Origin: Agromyces bracchium
Lineage (GTDB): Bacteria; Actinomycetota; Actinomycetes; Actinomycetales; Microbacteriaceae
Reading direction: 5' to 3'
Assembly (NCBI RefSeq): GCF_009709675.1
Contig: NZ_WMLB01000041.1
Span: 1-64,000, forward strand
Length of the DNA: 64,000 nt
Shown here: piece by piece, positions 59,095-64,000 of the stretch
Layout of the letters: the number at the start of each line of letters is the position of its first letter
Position numbering within the stretch: position 1 is the stretch's first letter
The notes under the pieces: model-generated
The model's input: only the letters and a program-made list of their open reading frames with translations
Databases searched by the model: none
What the model was told of the DNA's origin: nothing
Program-made: the position numbers and the translations under genes

Positions 59095-59562
59095 GTGACC
59101 GACACCATCGCCCAGGCGCCCGCCCCGGCGCGCGCCCGCCGCGCGCCCCTCGCCGAGCAGAGCACCGAGCTCCGCCTCGCGGTCATGCGCCTGGCCCGTC
59201 GCATCCGTCAGGAGCGCGCAGACGCCGAGCTGAGCGCGACCCAGTACTCGGCCCTCGCCTGGACCGCGAGCGAGGGCCCGCTCACGCCGGGCCGCCTGGC
59301 CGAGCTCGAGCGCGTCACTCCCCCGTCGATGAACCGAACGGTGAACTGCCTCGTCGAGTCGGGACTGCTGGTCCGCGAGGGCTCGCCCGACGACGGCCGC
59401 AAGGTCCTGCTCCGCACGACCGACGAGGGCGAGGCGATCGTCCGCGAGACCCGACGCCGCCGCGACGCCTGGCTCGCCAAGCGGTTCGCGACCCTCTCCC
59501 CCGACGAGCGCGACACGCTCGCCGCCGCCACCGACATCCTCAGGAGGCTCACCGACCAGTGA
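59095..59562 (+). CDS. MarR-family transcription regulator
   Basis: 155 residues from a GTG without a ribosome site (leaderless, TATGCT 6 nt upstream). Winged helix: ELSATQYSALAWTASEGPLT, LAELERVTPPSMNRTVNCLV and the wing EGSPDDGRKVLLRTTDEGEA. It ends with RFATLSPDERDTLAAATDIL. It probably represses itself and the MFS gene joined to it by a GTGA overlap; ligand unknown. Confidence 0.93.
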   Translation: MTDTIAQAPAPARARRAPLAEQSTELRLAVMRLARRIRQERADAELSATQYSALAWTASEGPLTPGRLAELERVTPPSMNRTVNCLVESGLLVREGSPDDGRKVLLRTTDEGEAIVRETRRRRDAWLAKRFATLSPDERDTLAAATDILRRLTDQ

Positions 59563-61037
59563 GATCGATGTTCCGTTCCCTCGCCTCAGTCGACTACCGC
59601 ATCTGGTTCATCGGCGCGCTCGTCTCGAACATCGGCGCGTGGATGCAGGCCACGGCCCAGAGCTGGGTCGTGCTCACCGAGCTCACCGACAACGACGCGC
59701 TCGCGGTCGGCATCACGATGGCGCTGCAGTTCGCGCCGCAGCTGCTGCTCGTGCCCGTGACCGGCCTCATCGCCGACCGCTTCGAGCGCCGGAAGATCCT
59801 GATGTTCACCCAGTCGGCGCTGATGGTGCTGGGGCTCGCCCTCGGCCTGCTACTGATCCTCGGGCACGCGGAACTCTGGCACCTCTACGTCTTCGCCGGC
59901 CTCCTCGGCATCGTCAACGCGGTCGACATCCCCGCGCGCCAGACCTTCGTGGCCGACCTCGTCTCGTCGTCGAACATGTCGAACGCGGTCGCCCTCAACT
60001 CGGCGTCGTTCAACGCGGCCCGCATGATCGGCCCGGCCCTCGCGGGCGTGCTCATCGTGCTCGTCGGCACCGGCTGGGTCTTCGTCATCAACGCGGTCAC
60101 GTTCATCGCGGTCCTCGTCGCGCTCGCGAAGCTCAAGCGATCGAACCTGCGACGGATGCCGCGGGCCCCCCGCGAGCGCGGCGCCTTCGTCGCGGGCTTC
60201 CGCTACGTCGCCGGCCGGCCCGACCTCGTCGTCGTGTTCGTGATGGTGTTCCTCGTCGGCGCGTTCGGCATGAACTTCCCGATCTTCTCCTCGACGATGG
60301 CGGTCGAGTTCGGCCGCGGCGCCGGCGAGTACGGCCTGCTCTCGTCGATCCTCGCGATCGGATCGCTGACCGGCGCGCTGCTCGCAGCCAAGCGCGAGCG
60401 CGCCCGCATCCGCGTCATCATCGGCGCGGTGGCCTTCTTCGGGATCGCGGCCGCGGTGTCCGCCGTCATGCCGACGTACTGGCTGTTCGCGGCATCCACC
60501 GTCTTCATCGGGTTCACGGTCGTGACGATGCTGACGACCGCGAACGGCTACGTCCAGACCACGACCGACCCGCTGCTGCGCGGCCGCGTCATGGCGCTCT
60601 ACATGGCGATCCTCTCGGGCGGCACGCCGATCGGCGCCCCGATCGTCGGCGCGGTCGCGAACGCGTGGGGTCCGCGGTGGGCACTCGGCGTGGCCGCGGT
60701 GGCGGCCGGCGTCGCAGCGATCGTCGGCCTCGGGTGGCTGATCGTGGCGCGCGGGCTGCGCGTCGTGCGCCATCCGATCGGGGGGCGGATGCCGCGCTTC
60801 GCGCTCGCCTACGCGGAGGCGCCGACGGCCGCCATCGCCGTGCCGCTCACGCGGCCCGTCGAGCTGCCGACCACGAGCACGTCGCCGATCGACCTGGTCG
60901 CACCGACGACGTCGGTCGAGGTGCCCGATGCCGCGCCGCTCGATGCACCCGACCGTCGACACACGGCGCGTCGGGCGCAGGGGGCGGTGGCGACGACTTC
61001 TCGAACCCGGCCACTCACGCAACGATCCGGCGCCTGA
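59559..61037 (+). CDS. MFS exporter (MFS_3, EntS-like)
   Basis: 492 residues. The GTG overlaps the marR stop; AGGAGG lies 11 nt before it, and an ATG at 59568 is also possible. About 11-12 membrane helices: YRIWFIGALVSNIGAWMQAT, VPVTGLIADRFERRKILMFT (loop 2-3) and LSGGTPIGAPIVGAVANAWG. The last 70 residues are a polar low-complexity tail. A MarR-controlled exporter of drugs or metabolites is the best reading. Confidence 0.92.
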   Translation: MRSMFRSLASVDYRIWFIGALVSNIGAWMQATAQSWVVLTELTDNDALAVGITMALQFAPQLLLVPVTGLIADRFERRKILMFTQSALMVLGLALGLLLILGHAELWHLYVFAGLLGIVNAVDIPARQTFVADLVSSSNMSNAVALNSASFNAARMIGPALAGVLIVLVGTGWVFVINAVTFIAVLVALAKLKRSNLRRMPRAPRERGAFVAGFRYVAGRPDLVVVFVMVFLVGAFGMNFPIFSSTMAVEFGRGAGEYGLLSSILAIGSLTGALLAAKRERARIRVIIGAVAFFGIAAAVSAVMPTYWLFAASTVFIGFTVVTMLTTANGYVQTTTDPLLRGRVMALYMAILSGGTPIGAPIVGAVANAWGPRWALGVAAVAAGVAAIVGLGWLIVARGLRVVRHPIGGRMPRFALAYAEAPTAAIAVPLTRPVELPTTSTSPIDLVAPTTSVEVPDAAPLDAPDRRHTARRAQGAVATTSRTRPLTQRSGA

Positions 61038-61220
61038 CGCCGATTTCCGCCCGTCAGCACGCGGCGTACGGCGCGCATCGGGCGCGTTCGGCATCCACCC
61101 CTTGACGTTCGAACGCACGTCGGGAAAGGGTGGGCATCGTCCGGTTCCCGCTCTCCGGCGTGCCCGGACGACCCGGACGGCATCATGCCCCCGGTTCCGA
61201 CCACCCCCATGGGAGAGACC

Positions 61221-62864
61221 GTGCGAAGAAGAACTCGGAACGCCACGTTCGCCGCGGTCGCCGCCACCGCGGCGATCGCACTGACCGCGACCGGTGCACA
61301 GGCCGCGGTACCGACGAACACCACCGCGCTGCAGGACGCCGTCACCTCCGACGGCATCATGGCGCACCTGGAGGAGCTCCAGGCCATCGCCGACGCCAAC
61401 GGCGGCACCCGCGCGAGCGGAACGCCGGGGTACGGCGCGTCGATCGACTACATCGAGAGCGTCCTCGATGCGGCGGGCTACATCACGACGCGACAAGACT
61501 TCAGGTTCAATTCGTTCACCGAGCTGAGCGAACCCGAGATGGATCGGGTCTCGCCCGACACCGAGGTGTACGTGCCGTTCGTGGACTTCGTCACGGCCGA
61601 GTACTCGGGAAGCGGCGACGTCACGGCGCCGCTCGAGGCCGTCGACCTCGTGCTGCCGCCCGGACCGACCGCGAGTTCGTCGAACAGCGGCTGCGAGGCA
61701 GCCGACTTCGACGGCTTCACCTCGGGCAACATCGCCCTCGTCCAGCGCGGAACGTGCGACTTCTCGGTCAAGGCGCACAACGCGGCCGTCGCGGGCGCCT
61801 CCGGCGTCATCATCTTCAACGAGGGCCAGGAGGGCCGCCAGGAGACGCTCAACGCGACGCTCGGCGATGCGTTCAGCGATGACATCCCGGTCGTCGGCAC
61901 GTCCTTCGCGATCGGCGACGAACTCGCGTCGCTCCTCGCCGCCGGCGAGGTCGTCATGCACCTCAAGACCGAGACCCTCATCGAGCTCGACGTGCCGACG
62001 CAGAACCTCATCGCGCAGACGCCGACCGGACGCACCGACCGCGTGGTCATGGCCGGAGCGCACCTCGACTCGGTCTCGGCCGGTGCGGGCATCAACGACA
62101 ACGGCTCCGGCTCGGCCGCGATCCTCGAGACCGCGCTGCAGATGGCCAAACTCGGCATCCAGCCGCGCAACGCCGTGCGCTTCGCCTGGTGGGGCGCCGA
62201 GGAGGCCGGCCTGCTCGGCTCGCAGTACTACGTCGACTCGCTCCCGAAGAAGGAGGCGAACAACATCGAGCTCTACCTGAACTTCGACATGGTCGGCTCC
62301 CCGAACTACGCCAACTTCGTCTACGACGGCGACGGCGACGCGTTCGGCATCAAGGGCCCGAGCGGCAGCGACGACATCGAGCACCTGTTCTCCGACTTCT
62401 TCGAGTCGATCGGCGAGGAGTCGGAGCCGACCGAGTTCGACGGACGCTCCGACTACGACGCCTTCATCACGGCGGGCATCCCCGCGGGCGGCCTGTTCAC
62501 GGGCGCCGAGGGCGCGAAGACGGCCGACCAGGTCGCCGACTACGGCGGCCTCGCCGAGTTCGGCGGGAAGCCGGTCTCGTACGACCCCTGCTACCACCAG
62601 GCGTGCGACAGCCTCGACCCGGTCGGTGACGGCGCGGACGCCGCCCTCTACGACGCGCTGAACGCGGCGTACGGCGGTGCGCTCGAGTACCAGGGCACGA
62701 TCAGCAACGTCAACCAGGAGGGACTCGGCGACATGGCCGACGCCATCGCGCACGCGGTCCTCACCTACGCGATGTCGACGTCGTCCGTGAACGGCACGGC
62801 GAAGGCCTCGCCGAAGGCGGCGGAGAAGGTCGGCGACCACCTGGGCGCCCACCTGTTCCGCTGA
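61221..62864 (+). CDS. Secreted M28-family aminopeptidase with PA domain
   Basis: 547 residues. The GTG at 61221 with GGGAGAG 3 nt upstream is chosen over ATGs at 61185 and 61209, which would add a non-signal leader. Signal peptide VRRRTRNATFAAVAATAAIA, cleaved after AQA near residue 30. A PA insert (about 130-260, TSGNIALVQRGTCDFSVKAH) precedes the zinc domain: GAHLDSVSAG, GINDNGSGSAA, WWGAEEAGLLGS, NFDMVGSPN and late CYHQACDS. Two zinc ions and a general base Glu fit the visible ligands. It releases N-terminal residues from peptides outside the cell. Confidence 0.93.
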   Translation: MRRRTRNATFAAVAATAAIALTATGAQAAVPTNTTALQDAVTSDGIMAHLEELQAIADANGGTRASGTPGYGASIDYIESVLDAAGYITTRQDFRFNSFTELSEPEMDRVSPDTEVYVPFVDFVTAEYSGSGDVTAPLEAVDLVLPPGPTASSSNSGCEAADFDGFTSGNIALVQRGTCDFSVKAHNAAVAGASGVIIFNEGQEGRQETLNATLGDAFSDDIPVVGTSFAIGDELASLLAAGEVVMHLKTETLIELDVPTQNLIAQTPTGRTDRVVMAGAHLDSVSAGAGINDNGSGSAAILETALQMAKLGIQPRNAVRFAWWGAEEAGLLGSQYYVDSLPKKEANNIELYLNFDMVGSPNYANFVYDGDGDAFGIKGPSGSDDIEHLFSDFFESIGEESEPTEFDGRSDYDAFITAGIPAGGLFTGAEGAKTADQVADYGGLAEFGGKPVSYDPCYHQACDSLDPVGDGADAALYDALNAAYGGALEYQGTISNVNQEGLGDMADAIAHAVLTYAMSTSSVNGTAKASPKAAEKVGDHLGAHLFR

Positions 62865-62878
62865 TCCGCAGCTGAACC

Positions 62879-62915
62879 GTTCGGCCCTCCCGCATTCGGC
62901 GCGGGAGGGCCGAAC
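62879..62915 (+). terminator. Strong hairpin after the aminopeptidase gene
   Basis: GTTCGGCCCTCCCGC (62879-62893) pairs perfectly over 15 bp with GCGGGAGGGCCGAAC (62901-62915), loop of 7 nt. It begins 15 nt after the stop. Confidence 0.85.
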
Positions 62916-62955
62916 CGCGTCTCGAGCAGGAGCAGCCCGGAGCGTCTGCGGCAGC

Positions 62956-63012
62956 GTGCGCGCGAGCGCGCGGGGTGCGCGCGAGCGCGCGGGGTGGGCG
63001 CGAGCGCGCGGC
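62956..63012. repeat. Three tandem 19-bp GC-only units
   Basis: Units start at 62956, 62975 and 62994; each contains the palindrome-like CGCGAGCGCGCG. The first two units are identical and the third has one base changed. They lie between the aminopeptidase terminator and the end of the LacI-family gene. Confidence 0.8.
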
Positions 63013-63058
63013 ATCCGTCGCCCGACCGCCGATCGCCGGGGTCCCCCGGGTCGCAATG

Positions 63059-64000
63059 TCAGTGCCCGGTCGACTCCCGCACGACGAGCTCGGGCTGGAA
63101 CTGCACCTGCTCGGGCACGAAGTCGGCGCCGTCGCGCGCCTCGCGGAGCAGCAGGTCGACCGCGGTGTAGCCGATGAGCCAGGCCGGCTGGCGGATCGAC
63201 GAGAGCGGCACGACCGCGGCCTGGGCGAAGTCGATGTCGTCGTAGCCGATGAGCGCGATGTCGCGCGGCACGCGCACGTCGCCGAGCATGATGAGCGCCT
63301 GCAGCACGCCGACGGCGAGCAGGTCGTTCGCGCAGAAGATCGCGTCGGGCCGGTGCTCGGGCGCCCGGTCGCGGATCGCCTCGCCCGCCGCGCGCCCCTC
63401 GAGCACGGTGGTGCCCGAGGTCTCGACGACCTCGAGCGTGACGCCGGGCGTCTCGGCGGCCGCACGTCGAGCGCCCTCGAGCCGGTCGGCGACCTGGCGG
63501 ATCGACGACGGCCCGCCGACGAAGGCGATGCGCCTGCGCCCGGACTCGACGAGGTGCCGCACGGCCAGCGCCCCGCCGACGACGTCGTCGACGGCGACCG
63601 ACGAGAAGCTGCGCTCGGGCGCCTCGCGGTCGACGAGCACGACGGGCACGCCGCGCGAGCGCGCGCGTTCGAGGCGCGGCAGGTCGTCGGAGCGGGGCGA
63701 GATCAGCACGCCGTGCACGCGCTGCTCCTCGAACAGGTCGAGGTAGGCGCGCTCGCGGTCGGGGTTGTCGTCGCTGTTGCCGAGCAGGATCGTCATGCCG
63801 TCCTCGGCCGCGCGATCCTCGGCGCCGCGGGCGACGTCGGTGAAGAAGGGGTTGCGCACGTCGAGCACGACGAGTCCTATCGACCGGCTGCGACCGGCGC
63901 GCAACTGGCGGGCGGCGTCGTTGCGGACGAACCCGAGCTCCTCGATCGCCGCGAGCACGCGCGCGACCGTCTCGGGTGCGACCTTCTCCGGCCGGTTCAG
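63059..64000 (-). CDS. LacI-family regulator, 5' end beyond the window
   Basis: 314 codons remain; the frame is open to the last base, where LNRPEKVAPETVARVLAAIE reads as the end of the helix-turn-helix and the hinge, so about 20 N-terminal residues are missing. The ligand domain has LVVLDVRNPFFTDVARGAED, VSVDDVVGGALA-type AVDDVVGGALAVRHL and IGYDDIDFAQAAVVPLSSIR. The effector is probably a sugar. No target gene is seen in the window. Confidence 0.92.
   Translation of the reverse strand: MNRPEKVAPETVARVLAAIEELGFVRNDAARQLRAGRSRSIGLVVLDVRNPFFTDVARGAEDRAAEDGMTILLGNSDDNPDRERAYLDLFEEQRVHGVLISPRSDDLPRLERARSRGVPVVLVDREAPERSFSSVAVDDVVGGALAVRHLVESGRRRIAFVGGPSSIRQVADRLEGARRAAAETPGVTLEVVETSGTTVLEGRAAGEAIRDRAPEHRPDAIFCANDLLAVGVLQALIMLGDVRVPRDIALIGYDDIDFAQAAVVPLSSIRQPAWLIGYTAVDLLLREARDGADFVPEQVQFQPELVVRESTGH

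Noticed and set aside
62956..63012. Short regular repeats as a CRISPR array
   Set aside because: Units are directly adjacent 19-mers without spacers; no cas gene is present.

Overview
The window is one continuous stretch of a very GC-rich actinobacterial chromosome, most likely from the family Microbacteriaceae (an Agromyces- or Microbacterium-like organism). The reasons are the codon use, the actinobacterial gene set (mycobacterial-type LigD with Ku, two LytR-CpsA-Psr proteins, treX-treY-treZ, a ceb operon with a LacI/CebR regulator), three copies of a small protein family I know mainly from Microbacteriaceae, and a strikingly frequent GGATGCC oligomer. The genus is inference.

Left edge (1-1740): lower-GC sequence holding the 5' part of an unrecognised two-helix membrane protein that runs off the edge, and the wreck of a tyrosine recombinase facing a tRNA-Arg(ACG), probably a decayed element integrated at the tRNA. 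2034-10834: a stress and DNA-maintenance block with three DUF7882-like paralogues, an SRPBCC protein, an SDR, a Rho-N/SAP-like protein, topoisomerase IB, a fatty acid desaturase, LigD and Ku. 10857-19132: a lipoprotein, a ClbS/DfsB-like protein and the treX-treY-treZ operon (glycogen to trehalose). 19324-30625: a small lipoprotein, acetyl-CoA synthetase, two LCP glycopolymer transferases interleaved with two tRNA-Ser genes, serS with a HAD phosphatase, a diacylglycerol-kinase-like lipid kinase, and pheA with two membrane proteins. 30752-33819: DUF445 protein and phosphoglucomutase. 33906-39374: a surface-glycan cluster of two glycosyltransferases, a HEAT-repeat/GT4 fusion and a pyruvyl-transferase-like protein. 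39403-43976: two amidase-domain wall proteins, a VanY-like carboxypeptidase and an MFS carrier.

44106-50099 is a complete cellobiose module: two perfect CebR-type boxes around a sigma70 promoter, cebE-cebF-cebG-bglC, then cebR. After it come an orphan beta-class DNA methyltransferase, a flavodoxin, a lipoate ligase with its two domains in swapped order, a histidine phosphatase, an alpha/beta hydrolase, and a circularly permuted ATP-grasp / alpha-E / transglutaminase operon whose first gene ends in a polyglutamine tract beside REP-like DNA. The right end holds a MarR-MFS pair, a secreted M28 peptidase and a LacI regulator cut by the edge.

The observations I find most unusual are a four-copy intergenic element of about 90 bp built from three TTCTCAGGA/TCCTGAGAA boxes at fixed spacing (30649, 32041, 52171, 54107), the interleaving of DUF7882 paralogues with end-joining genes, the HEAT-GT4 glycan cluster, the polyQ/REP tail, and a large set of genes whose -10 hexamer lies exactly 6-7 nt before the start codon, indicating leaderless mRNAs. 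No CRISPR array, rRNA, insertion sequence or plasmid/phage replication gene was seen.
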